From NCBI GenBank assembly GCA_034190085.1, contig JAXHTS010000071.1, forward strand, positions 114,425 through 178,424: 64,000 nt of DNA, given 5' to 3'. The first letter of the stretch is position 1. Every line of letters starts with the position of its first letter. Shown here one piece after another: positions 56,829 through 64,000 of the stretch. The DNA comes from Spirochaetota bacterium. GTDB lineage: Bacteria; Spirochaetota; UBA4802; JAFGDQ01. The position numbers and the translations under genes were made by a program. The notes beneath the pieces were generated by a model. It made no database searches. It had not been told where the DNA came from and saw nothing but the letters and a program-made list of their open reading frames with translations.

Positions 56829-57235
56829 TTCAAGCACCTCCTTCCTTGGATTGGGTCTCTATTGTTATTTTCGTCATTTATGCAAAAAAAATATCAAATA
56901 TTTCTATTCTTTTCCTAAAAAAATGTGAGTCCTCAATTAATTTAAACCTAAGTCACTCTATCCTCGTCGCAACCTGTGGTATAATATCAACGAGGAATAT
57001 AGATGAAACGGTGTATCATAACTTACCAATTATCATACCAATTATAGAATATGTCATTCATGTATATAGGGGGGGTCGACATGAAATGATTTTTTTCATC
57101 CCCATGAATGAAAGCTTATGAAGCATCTTGAAAGTTATTAAGTTTTGCTGATCACTATTAGCAACGTTTTATTCAGATATAAATGGAATAAGGGATTTGT
57201 TAATAAAAATTTCAGGAGGGTTGATAATGAGTTAA
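56829..57235. other. Intergenic region of about 400 bases
   Basis: Contains the structured element at 57055-57110, listed separately. A plus-strand frame from 56846 exists but has an atypical composition and no ribosome site. Confidence 0.4.
57055..57110. other. Long bulged hairpin
   Basis: Nested arms CATTCATG/CATGAATG, GGGG/CCCC and ATGAAA/TTTCAT occur in proper order, with asymmetric bulges, across 56 bases. It could be a small RNA or a 5' leader structure for the gene at 56580-56828, about 230 bases downstream on the minus strand. Confidence 0.35.
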
Positions 57236-57265
57236 CTAATCACTAACTTTTGGGTTAGTGATTAG
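57236..57265 (-). terminator. Perfect hairpin formed by the last codons of surE
   Basis: CTAATCACTAAC (57236-57247) and GTTAGTGATTAG (57254-57265) form a perfect 12-bp stem around a 6-base loop. It includes the stop codon of surE. It probably ends transcription or protects the 3' end, although no T run follows on the minus strand. Confidence 0.5.
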
Positions 57266-57985
57266 CTTCTGTAAATATGTATAATCCGTACAATCTAATG
57301 TCATTGGGGTAATTGAGATATAACCCCTTTTAACCTCAGTAATATCAGATCCAATATTTTCATGAGATGAAATGGTTCCTTCTAATTGGAGACTCATATG
57401 ACAATCACTCTTATTTACAATTTTAAATAGATCAATATATTTTCTCTTTCCCAGGAATGTGTATTTGATCCCATTTATCAGTTCTGGGGCTATATCTGGA
57501 TAGTTGATATTTAGGCAAATAGGCTTTCCATCAACAATATTATTAAGATTGTCAATAAAGTCTAGAAGGAATTCTGCTGCATCGCTAAAGTAAGCAGAAT
57601 TACCTGTGCAGTCTATCGATATTGATATACCTGAAACCCCGAATATAAACGATGCTCTAGCTGCTGCTACAGTTCCGGAAAAATAGACATCATCGCCTAG
57701 ATTAGCTCCATGATTTATTCCAGAAATAACTAGATCGATCTCAGGTAAGAATTTACCATTAAGCCCCACACTCACACAATCAACAGGAAATCCATGCACA
57801 ATATATTGTTTATCTGATATATTCTCAACTTTCAGGCGATCTCTCAACGTTATAGCGCTGGATGAACCACTTTTCTCTTCATTAGGCGCAATCATGTATA
57901 CATTGTGATTATTTGATAGAACCCTAAATAATGAGTTAATCCCATCGGCATACATCCCATCATCATTTGTTAATAATATATTCAT
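57236..57985 (-). CDS. surE: 5'-nucleotidase / survival protein SurE
   Basis: A 249-residue metal-dependent nucleotidase acting on nucleoside monophosphates. Motifs: metal-binding LLTNDDGMYADGI at the N-terminus, APNEEKSGSSSAIT near 37, GFPVDCVSVGL near 67 (GTPVDCV in most members, here with Phe for Thr) and VISGINHGANLGDDVYFSG near 86. Length is normal. The last ten codons form a perfect 12-bp hairpin, described separately. It stands alone, between a non-coding region and the chorismate synthase-like gene. Confidence 0.92.
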   Translation of the reverse strand: MNILLTNDDGMYADGINSLFRVLSNNHNVYMIAPNEEKSGSSSAITLRDRLKVENISDKQYIVHGFPVDCVSVGLNGKFLPEIDLVISGINHGANLGDDVYFSGTVAAARASFIFGVSGISISIDCTGNSAYFSDAAEFLLDFIDNLNNIVDGKPICLNINYPDIAPELINGIKYTFLGKRKYIDLFKIVNKSDCHMSLQLEGTISSHENIGSDITEVKRGYISITPMTLDCTDYTYLQKLITNPKVSD

Positions 57986-58055
57986 TAATTTAAATATTAT
58001 CTGAATATGACAGATTTATACTTAGTGACAATAGATTATCTTAAATTATTTAGGT

Positions 58056-59378
58056 CTACTTGCACATCTCCTGATAAGCAATATGTGACATATACTGATC
58101 GAGAAGAACTATAGCCATAAAAGCCTCAGCCACAGGCCAAACTCTAGAAACGATGGTTGGATCACGACGAGTAACGGCTGATAACTTGGCATCAGTAAGG
58201 CTGACCTTATCAATTGTCTTCTGATCGCGCGCTATAGTAGGTGTAGGTTTAACTGCTAAACGCGCAACAATATCCTGACCAGTAGAGATCCCTCCAGTAA
58301 CTCCTCCACTGTTATTGCCACTGAAGACAACCTTGTCATCCTTAATGGACATCTGATCATTACAGGTGCTGCCCCTTAGATCCTTTGCATTTATACCAGC
58401 GCCAACTTCCACAGCCTTTACAGCCCCAATGCTTAACATACGTCCAAGCTCTCCATCTAATTTATTAAATATTGGTTCTCCAATTCCTGCAGGTACTCCT
58501 GTTGCCACTACTTCGACAATTCCTCCACTTGAGTCACCATCATCTCGAATTTCTATAATTCTATCATACATTGCCTTTGCTGCCTTTAGGTCTGGGCAGT
58601 TCAGCACCGGGTGTATTCCCCGATCAGCAAGGGCATAAATCTCCTTTGAGCTTAATGGAGGTCGCTTGATCTCTGGAATCTCCTTCTCAACCTCAGCTAA
58701 TGCAGACATCTTTTCCAAAAATCTCATACCAGGGGCAATGCGTTCTTCCTTGAAGACCATATTATATATGGGGTCAGCATTACGCCTATAGGTTTTAAAC
58801 TCAGCAACCTTTTCTTTGATCTTATTATAATCCATATCTGGCATCTTTATGCCTGCAGCCTCCTTAACATAGGCAAAAATGTCAATCCCCCTATTCTGAA
58901 GCACTCGCTTCGCAATTGCTCCTGCTGTGACAATTGTAGCAGTATACCGACCACTAAAGAAGCCGGCTCCTATGGCATCATCCCACTTCCCATACTTTAC
59001 ATAGGAGGCATAAGAGGCGTGACCTGGTCGCGGAGTGCGATTTGTAGTACGATATTGCTCAATATGCTCAAAATGACGATCAAGATTTGGAATTAGTATC
59101 ACAAGGGGTGTTCCATTGGTATATCCCTCGTTTTGAACGCCTGTCATTGTATCTGCAGCATTAACTCCACTATAAATAATTGGTATATCTGGTTCACGAC
59201 GTGGAGATGATAGTTCTCCCTGCCCTGGTTTACGCTGGAGTAGTTCTGAATAGATCTCACGTTCTTCAACATACAGGCCTGTTGGTACCCCTTGAATATG
59301 TGTTGTGAGACCCTCCTGATATGAGGCGCCCGCTGTTGTAACCTGAAATAACTTACCATAACTACAACCTAACATCAT
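58056..59378 (-). CDS. Chorismate synthase-like protein with altered active site
   Basis: A 440-residue protein clearly homologous to chorismate synthase (GKLFQVTT near 8, RKPGQGELSSPRREPDIPII near 49, RPGHASYASYVKYG near 117, GGVTGGISTGQDIVARLAVK near 350, then TRRDPTIVSRVWPVAEAF). It is about 80 residues longer than E. coli AroC, partly through an insertion near 74-88. The first signature, GESHG in AroC, reads GASYQ here, so the general-acid His is Tyr20; the Arg-Gly-Gly-Gly-Arg region is also changed (AIGAGFFSGR). The second His (120) is kept. It may be a divergent AroC or a paralogue with another substrate. Confidence 0.8.
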   Translation of the reverse strand: MMLGCSYGKLFQVTTAGASYQEGLTTHIQGVPTGLYVEEREIYSELLQRKPGQGELSSPRREPDIPIIYSGVNAADTMTGVQNEGYTNGTPLVILIPNLDRHFEHIEQYRTTNRTPRPGHASYASYVKYGKWDDAIGAGFFSGRYTATIVTAGAIAKRVLQNRGIDIFAYVKEAAGIKMPDMDYNKIKEKVAEFKTYRRNADPIYNMVFKEERIAPGMRFLEKMSALAEVEKEIPEIKRPPLSSKEIYALADRGIHPVLNCPDLKAAKAMYDRIIEIRDDGDSSGGIVEVVATGVPAGIGEPIFNKLDGELGRMLSIGAVKAVEVGAGINAKDLRGSTCNDQMSIKDDKVVFSGNNSGGVTGGISTGQDIVARLAVKPTPTIARDQKTIDKVSLTDAKLSAVTRRDPTIVSRVWPVAEAFMAIVLLDQYMSHIAYQEMCK

Positions 59379-59791
59379 TTTCTCCTAGTTTATCTGGTGG
59401 AATTTTTTCTTTAGCTACTTTTAGCCTATATATTCTATATACTACTATAGTAGGTAAGAAGTTATTAATTCTAATATTACCTAACTTTCTGTCAAGTCGT
59501 TTTCATTGATTCACAAACTAAGAAATTTCAGTATGGAAGGGACGATTGAGGATTTAAAAATCATTTTTATACTCTTAGAATGCTTTATTATAGACTGCAT
59601 AACGAAATAATTTGAATTCGAAATATTCTCCTTTTTTTCCTTGACATGCTATCTTCTTTTGGCCATAGGTCACATCAAAAATGTTTAATCCCTAAATTTT
59701 GGGATCTATCTCAGTTTTATTTCATCAAATCAATAAAAAGTTCAAATGTCACATTTTGGACTATTACAACTTAGATATGGGTAATTGAATT
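59379..59791. other. Divergent intergenic region of about 410 bases
   Basis: Between the chorismate synthase-like gene and the GT90-like gene. A short dyad (ATCCC and GGGAT around 59691-59704) is visible. No gene recognised; it probably holds promoters for both sides. Confidence 0.4.
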
Positions 59792-60736
59792 ATGGAGTTC
59801 AAATTGATGCAGAAAGAAAATTTAAATAATAGCTATACCATTTATATAAATGATATTTGTCATACTGTTTTAGGTGATGATATCTTTGATTGGCGTCAGC
59901 GCTTCTTTAAGGAATTTGCTGATTATCTATGCAAAAAAGGCCAAAAGGTAAAAATCATTGAAAAGGAGACATTAGAAGTCAGATTAGATGGATCAGTTAC
60001 AAGGGATGTAATAATTCGCGACTCAACCGCTGTTATTCAGAATAACATTACGAAACACTTCTATGTACTAGATTGTCATGATTGGATTAGACCAGATAAT
60101 ATTGAACTCATGGTACATGATCCAAGGTGTAAGAAAGTATTAAAATGCCAATATCATAAGAAAAGCCTCAATGAGCCTATCTATGATAAAATCAAACCCT
60201 GGACATACTTCGATCGTTTCTGGCCAACAAATGAAGAACTACTTATCGCTTCTAGAAAAATTAAGCGAACCACTGACTCCCTCTACTTCAGAGGATTTTC
60301 ATGGGGACCCAGAGTTATAATCGTTGAGGAATTAATAAAGAGAGGAATATTAAATCCCGATTATGAACGTATAGAATTTGAAGAATACCTTAAAGAATGT
60401 TCACAGCATCGAATCATGCTGTCATTGCCAGGGATGGCTGATATTTGTCATCGAGATATAGAGGGATTCGCTAATGGCACCTGTGTCCTGCGTCCCAAAG
60501 TGCAAATAGAATTTCATAACAGACTCATTCCTGATCATCATTATATCAATATCGATATAGATATCAATAAAGCCACCCCAATAGAATTCGCTGACAAGAT
60601 TGAGCAACGATACAATGAGGTTAAAGATGATCATGAGTATCTTGACTGGGTAGCGAGGAATGCTATGCAATGGTACGATGAAAATGTTAGCCTACAAAAT
60701 ATTTTAGGTTTAACAAAACAGCTTCTCGATCTTTAA
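59792..60736 (+). CDS. GT90/CAP10-like glycosyltransferase-type protein
   Basis: A 314-residue cytoplasmic protein resembling CAP10/glycosyltransferase family 90 proteins. The characteristic part is the second half: SLYFRGFSWGPRV near residue 168, HRIMLSLPGMADICHRDIE near 208, GTCVLRPKVQIEFHN near 230 and LIPDHHYINI near 247. The first half (INDICHTVLGDDIFDWRQRFF) has no motif I know. Such proteins transfer xylose or other sugars to lipopolysaccharide or capsule, but no other polysaccharide gene is near. Start ATG at 59792, or ATG five codons later. Confidence 0.6.
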   Translation: MEFKLMQKENLNNSYTIYINDICHTVLGDDIFDWRQRFFKEFADYLCKKGQKVKIIEKETLEVRLDGSVTRDVIIRDSTAVIQNNITKHFYVLDCHDWIRPDNIELMVHDPRCKKVLKCQYHKKSLNEPIYDKIKPWTYFDRFWPTNEELLIASRKIKRTTDSLYFRGFSWGPRVIIVEELIKRGILNPDYERIEFEEYLKECSQHRIMLSLPGMADICHRDIEGFANGTCVLRPKVQIEFHNRLIPDHHYINIDIDINKATPIEFADKIEQRYNEVKDDHEYLDWVARNAMQWYDENVSLQNILGLTKQLLDL

Positions 60737-60884
60737 GAATTCAAAAAACTATATTCGGATTTCAATATTAATAATATTCATGAAGATAAACGATTACACA
60801 TCCTACAACTCAACATTTCTATGCAAAAGATGACATTACATTCATTAATCTTTTATATAGAAGAACTGCTGTGAAGCTTTCGAG

Positions 60885-61937
60885 TTAAGATGGGATTAGT
60901 TTCCTCTTTGCCAGTTCTGCTTCTTGTATAAATTTCTGAATTACTTCCTGACAGGTAAGAACATTATTAATTAGGCCTACCCCTTGTCCAGCAGCAAAAA
61001 AATCTATCCCGGAATCACTATCTATCATTGAAGCAGCGACAGAACTCTCTTCTTTTATTGATTGGGAAGCAAAAGAAGTCATCAATAAATCGTAATCGAT
61101 CCTACCCTTGTACTGACTCATAATATCACTTATCTTATCATTAAGAAGTATCCGAAGCGACCCCCTACGCTCAGCAGCAAATCCTCTATTCCCTGATCCA
61201 GGTTTAGCTGCCTCACCATGACGGATAGCTATAGTATCCCCATCCTTGCTATCTATTATTGTCTTTTTATAACCCTCGTGAGCGGGACATTCCGCTGTAG
61301 CGATAAAACGGGTTCCTACATATACACCCTCAGCGCCAAGAGCAAGAGCAGCCAAAAGCTGACGTCCATTTGCGACTCCCCCACCAGCTATCACTGGAAT
61401 ATTCACTGCCTGCACTACCTGAGGGACCAAGCAGAATGTTGTGTTTTGATCAAAACCGCTATGCCCGCCCCCATCAGTTCCAGAAGCCACAATAGCGTCT
61501 ACCCCAGCTTCCTGCGCTTTTTGCGCATGCCTTACTGTAGCACAAACATGCACAACCTTTATTCCAGCATCCTTAAGACGCTCAGTATATACGTTTGGAT
61601 TACCCTGAGATATAATCGCTATCGGTATACGTTCCTCTATGCCCACCTCCACACAACGATCGCTGTAGACCTTATCCAATCCCGCTACACCGACTACAAA
61701 ATTTACGGCAAAGGGGAGGTCTGTTAGAGATCTCACTCTCTTTATCTGTTCTCTTAATCGTTCACCCGTCTCATTAACATCAATCGTTACAGTCTTAGCG
61801 CCGGCATTTGGTCCAAGTGTACCCAACGCTCCGGCATTGGAAATCGCTGCAACCATCTCCGCATTCGTTACCCACGCCATAGCTGCTAACAATATGGGGT
61901 GTTCAATTCCCAAAAGTTCGGTTACTTCTGTTTTCAT
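60885..61937 (-). CDS. Nitronate monooxygenase / enoyl-ACP reductase-like flavoprotein
   Basis: A 350-residue FMN-binding TIM-barrel protein of the nitronate monooxygenase/FabK group. Landmarks: LGIEHPILLAAMAWVTNAEM near 10, ISNAGALGTLG near 32, LPFAVNFVV near 73, VVHVCATVRHAQKAQEAGVD near 128, IVASGTDGGGHSGF near 149, VIAGGGVANGRQLLAALALG near 182 and VYVGTRFIATAEC near 206. It either oxidises nitronates or reduces an enoyl thioester; the motifs do not decide. It has no close operon partner. Confidence 0.83.
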   Translation of the reverse strand: MKTEVTELLGIEHPILLAAMAWVTNAEMVAAISNAGALGTLGPNAGAKTVTIDVNETGERLREQIKRVRSLTDLPFAVNFVVGVAGLDKVYSDRCVEVGIEERIPIAIISQGNPNVYTERLKDAGIKVVHVCATVRHAQKAQEAGVDAIVASGTDGGGHSGFDQNTTFCLVPQVVQAVNIPVIAGGGVANGRQLLAALALGAEGVYVGTRFIATAECPAHEGYKKTIIDSKDGDTIAIRHGEAAKPGSGNRGFAAERRGSLRILLNDKISDIMSQYKGRIDYDLLMTSFASQSIKEESSVAASMIDSDSGIDFFAAGQGVGLINNVLTCQEVIQKFIQEAELAKRKLIPS

Positions 61938-62501
61938 TTATCCCTACCCCCCCTACATCTTTCAAGATTATCTACACTATATACCTATAAATACTATTTA
62001 ATCTTCAATGATTTTGAAATATATTTTTACTTCTTCAATAGTCAATGAAATAAACCTCTCACATAATAAAATATTTGAATAATCCCTAATATACATTTTC
62101 AACTTTTCATTATCCTGTAATTATAGAAAGACTCTATCGCTTAAGATTAACAAAAGATAAATCCAGTAAACTTCTGAGAACAAATAATTCTCAACAAATA
62201 GCATAGAAAGTGTCATAATCCTAGCTGCTGGATTTGATTTCCCGCCACTTTATAAAAACTAACATTCTTGATGACATTTTTATATAATAAATATTGACAC
62301 AACGCATCTCTTACTATAACGTAATTAACAATTATTATGCTTTTTTTTAACTTAATTACATTTTTATTAGACAAAATCCATGTCCCAATCCGCACTACAG
62401 TATTGGAGAAAAATATTTTTTTAGAATTAACATCAAAAACTTTACTAAAATCTTACTTTTTTTTATAGAATAATCTCATAATTCCAAAATGAGGGGAAAA
62501 T
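61938..62501. other. Intergenic region of about 560 bases
   Basis: AT-rich, between divergent genes. A weak dyad TGAGA/TCTCA lies at 62174-62193. No gene, tRNA or repeat recognised; promoters for both neighbours are expected. Confidence 0.4.
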
Positions 62502-63377
62502 ATGTCAGAAACCAAAAATAGTAACCTTGATTTAGATTTTGTTTTTGATGATAATGAAGATCCTGACATACAGAGTTTATTTGAAGAAAATCATTTTGAT
62601 GATGATGATGATAAAGATGACCACATTATATCACAAATGAATATTAATACCAAAGACCACGAACCTATTACTCAAAAAAAAATGCGTTCACTCTGCGATT
62701 TTGAACCAGATATGGATGCCTTACTCTTAACAGCAGAATCCTCTATGATCATTGAGGGGATGAAATACTATACAAAAAGTGATTTTTCTTCAAATACCTT
62801 GCCAATATATCTAGAGGCCCGTAAGGGTATAGAATTTTATATGAAAATTTTAAATAGAAGCCCAAACAACTATCGAAGACTTAAAATTTTAATAGACTCT
62901 GACATCGACTGTCAGAAGGTAGAAAGAATAGCATTTAACCTATATCAAAGACTATATGATGAAATACCTGAAACAGATCGTCAAAAACTTGATGCTTTTG
63001 AAAATCTCCATTTTCTTTTCAAAGAAGCAACTCAAAAGGCCTCAATTAGCAACTCCATGAAAACACTTAAAAAATATCTTCTTATTTCTGGGAAAATTGA
63101 TGAGGGGAAGTTACGGGAATGTAGCAATAGAGAACATACTGAGTTTAAAAATGATATCAATAATCTTAGAAAACATCTAAAATTAGCTCTCGAAATGACC
63201 AAAAAAGGGAATAGTGAAATTACTAAGAATATTAAGGGAAAAGATCTGAATGTATTTATAATCAGGACCTCAGAATTTCTGAGTTATTATTATAGACTAG
63301 TTGGCAATGACGAGAATGTGAACTATTTCAATAGAATATTCAATATTTACAGAAAATATTTCGTTATTAGGGATTGA
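62502..63377 (+). CDS. Acidic hypothetical protein
   Basis: A 291-residue cytoplasmic protein I do not recognise. The first 65 residues are strikingly acidic (LDLDFVFDDNEDPDIQSLFEE and a run of five Asp), then a helical core follows (MDALLLTAESSMIIEGMKYY, RQKLDAFENLHFLFKEATQK, IIRTSEFLSYYYRLVG). No signal peptide, no membrane helix, no metal motif. AGGGGAAAA lies before the ATG, so the start is well supported. It could be a protein-binding adaptor; that is a guess from composition. Confidence 0.6.
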   Translation: MSETKNSNLDLDFVFDDNEDPDIQSLFEENHFDDDDDKDDHIISQMNINTKDHEPITQKKMRSLCDFEPDMDALLLTAESSMIIEGMKYYTKSDFSSNTLPIYLEARKGIEFYMKILNRSPNNYRRLKILIDSDIDCQKVERIAFNLYQRLYDEIPETDRQKLDAFENLHFLFKEATQKASISNSMKTLKKYLLISGKIDEGKLRECSNREHTEFKNDINNLRKHLKLALEMTKKGNSEITKNIKGKDLNVFIIRTSEFLSYYYRLVGNDENVNYFNRIFNIYRKYFVIRD

Positions 63378-63424
63378 TATGTATTAAGCTGCATTTTGCG
63401 CACTGAAAGGGAGTAAGATTAGGT

Positions 63425-63553
63425 ATGCAGCGCTATTACATCCCTGGCATTGATGCATCTGGCTATCAATGGCCAGCAGATCACAGAATAAAGATGTCTA
63501 ATTTTTATGAAGTTCTACTAAAAAAAGCAAAGATATTATGGTTAAGGTACTAA
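63425..63553 (+). CDS. Possible small protein or gene remnant
   Basis: A 42-codon frame starting ATG, with GGGAGTAAGATTAGGT before it. It begins MQRYYIPGIDASGYQWP and continues with a helix ending LLKKAKILWLRY. The composition looks coding (aromatic, structured) rather than random, like the first part of a longer enzyme. It ends inside the AraC-type frame on the other strand, so it is either a short gene or a truncated remnant. Confidence 0.35.
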   Translation: MQRYYIPGIDASGYQWPADHRIKMSNFYEVLLKKAKILWLRY

Positions 63554-63913
63554 AAATATCCATAGCTTATTTTTTTCTGTAATTGTAAGGAGTGTCACCA
63601 GTCTGTTTTTTAAAAATTTATGAAATACACTCGGTTCGGAAAAACCAAGTTGATAAGAAATTTCGCTTATGGCTATTTGTTGATCATTCAGATGTACTTT
63701 TGCCAAATCTGTTCTAATCTCATTTAATAGTTGAGTATAAGTTGTGCCTTCTAATTTTAACTTCAACTGAAGGTTTCTCACACTTATGCCCATTTGATTG
63801 GCTGCTGTTTTTATTGAAGGATTTGATTCACCTATATATTCTAATATTATCCTGACTATTTGTTGAGTATATGACTTTGTGTATCGCTTCAATGAAAACG
63901 AAAATTTTTTCAC
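63542..63913 (-). pseudogene. AraC-family regulator, truncated and frameshifted
   Basis: A 123-codon frame carrying the AraC DNA-binding domain without an effector domain: ANQMGISVRNLQLKLKLEG (first helix-turn-helix) and ISEISYQLGFSEPSVFHKF (second). After HKF the frame runs on as a non-family tail. One more base in the T5A6 run (63606-63616 on the plus strand) restores FKKQTGDTPYNYRKK and a stop at 63567-63569, the exact AraC-family ending. So a one-base deletion has broken the gene, or the run is a sequencing error or a phase-variable site. GTG start; a stop lies two codons upstream. Confidence 0.75.
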
Positions 63914-63919
63914 TAAAAA

Positions 63920-64000
63920 TTAAGCGGGTATTTCCTCTCTTAATAATCTAAATAATCCTTTATTCTTTTCTATTCTTTGTAATTTTGCTTTATTAAGCTT
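63920..64000 (-). CDS. Partial frame entering from the right edge
   Basis: A frame open to the window edge ends at 63920-63922 with residues rich in Lys, Arg and Leu (KAKLQRIEKNKGLFRLLREE). It may be the end of another gene, or the lost N-terminal part of the AraC-type regulator. Too short to name. Confidence 0.3.
   Translation of the reverse strand, partial: KLNKAKLQRIEKNKGLFRLLREEIPA

Noticed and set aside
56846..57121. 91-codon plus-strand frame
   Set aside because: Composition is unlike real genes here, there is no ribosome site, and it covers the long hairpin at 57055.

Overview
The window is AT-rich (by eye about one third G+C) and comes from a bacterium with two membranes: it encodes a LolA-type lipoprotein carrier, several outer-membrane beta-barrel candidates and lipoproteins with loose lipoboxes. 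No rRNA, tRNA or CRISPR array was recognised. The mix of genes (FecR/fibronectin-like protein next to a class III cyclase, lolA-rodZ-rimO-pgsA-pgpA, dprA-topA-xer, an rnf operon, many TPR and barrel proteins) suggests a spirochaete-like lineage, perhaps near Leptospirales. That placement is an inference from gene content, not from a marker tree.

Layout. 0.3-3.8 kb: a stand-alone acyl-CoA mutase large subunit with altered active-site positions, a Yip1-family membrane protein and a protein made of two Lrp/AsnC ligand-domain-like repeats. 3.8-9.6 kb (minus): a three-gene unit of a receptor adenylate cyclase with a degenerate phosphatase-like head, a FecR/fibronectin-like protein and a barrel protein. 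10.2-14.6 kb (plus): lolA, rodZ-like, rimO, pgsA, pgpA, a tight envelope and lipid run with several GTG/TTG starts. 14.7-22 kb (plus): multihaem cytochrome, HIT hydrolase, TPR lipoprotein, dprA, one-haem sensor-like protein, topA, tyrosine recombinase. 22-29 kb: BASS transporter, porin-like proteins, SCP2 protein and a fungal-type ketol-acid reductoisomerase.

29-34 kb: DUF362 protein, a complete IS1380-family insertion sequence with 16-bp inverted repeats and a 5-bp target duplication, then nicotinate phosphoribosyltransferase and nicotinamidase. With the NAD synthetase at 43.5-45.6 kb these form most of an NAD salvage route. 34-39 kb (minus): glycosyltransferase, then a pepP-like/efp/DUF2273/TPR/HD group. 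39-43.5 kb (plus): amt, glnK, a TorF-like porin and a sigma-54 activator, headed by a good -24/-12 promoter with two upstream palindromes exactly 30 bp apart; the PII protein lacks the uridylylated tyrosine.

45.6-49 kb is sparse, with an ankyrin lipoprotein and a FlgO/CsgG-like lipoprotein. 49-53.7 kb: a small cysteine protein followed by rnfC-D-G-E-A, with rnfB missing from the cluster. 53.8-56.4 kb (minus): a BtuF/FecCD/BtuD-type importer. 57-62 kb: surE (whose last ten codons form a perfect palindrome), a divergent chorismate synthase-like protein without the signature histidine, a GT90-like protein and a nitronate monooxygenase-like flavoprotein. The right edge holds an acidic orphan protein and an AraC-type regulator broken by one base in a homopolymer run.

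The strongest candidates for undescribed biology are the altered acyl-CoA mutase, the altered chorismate synthase homologue, the cyclase with a degenerate phosphatase-like head and its two envelope partners, and the Rnf cluster without rnfB but with a leading small cysteine protein. All function calls rest on motif reading from memory of the families; no database search was run.
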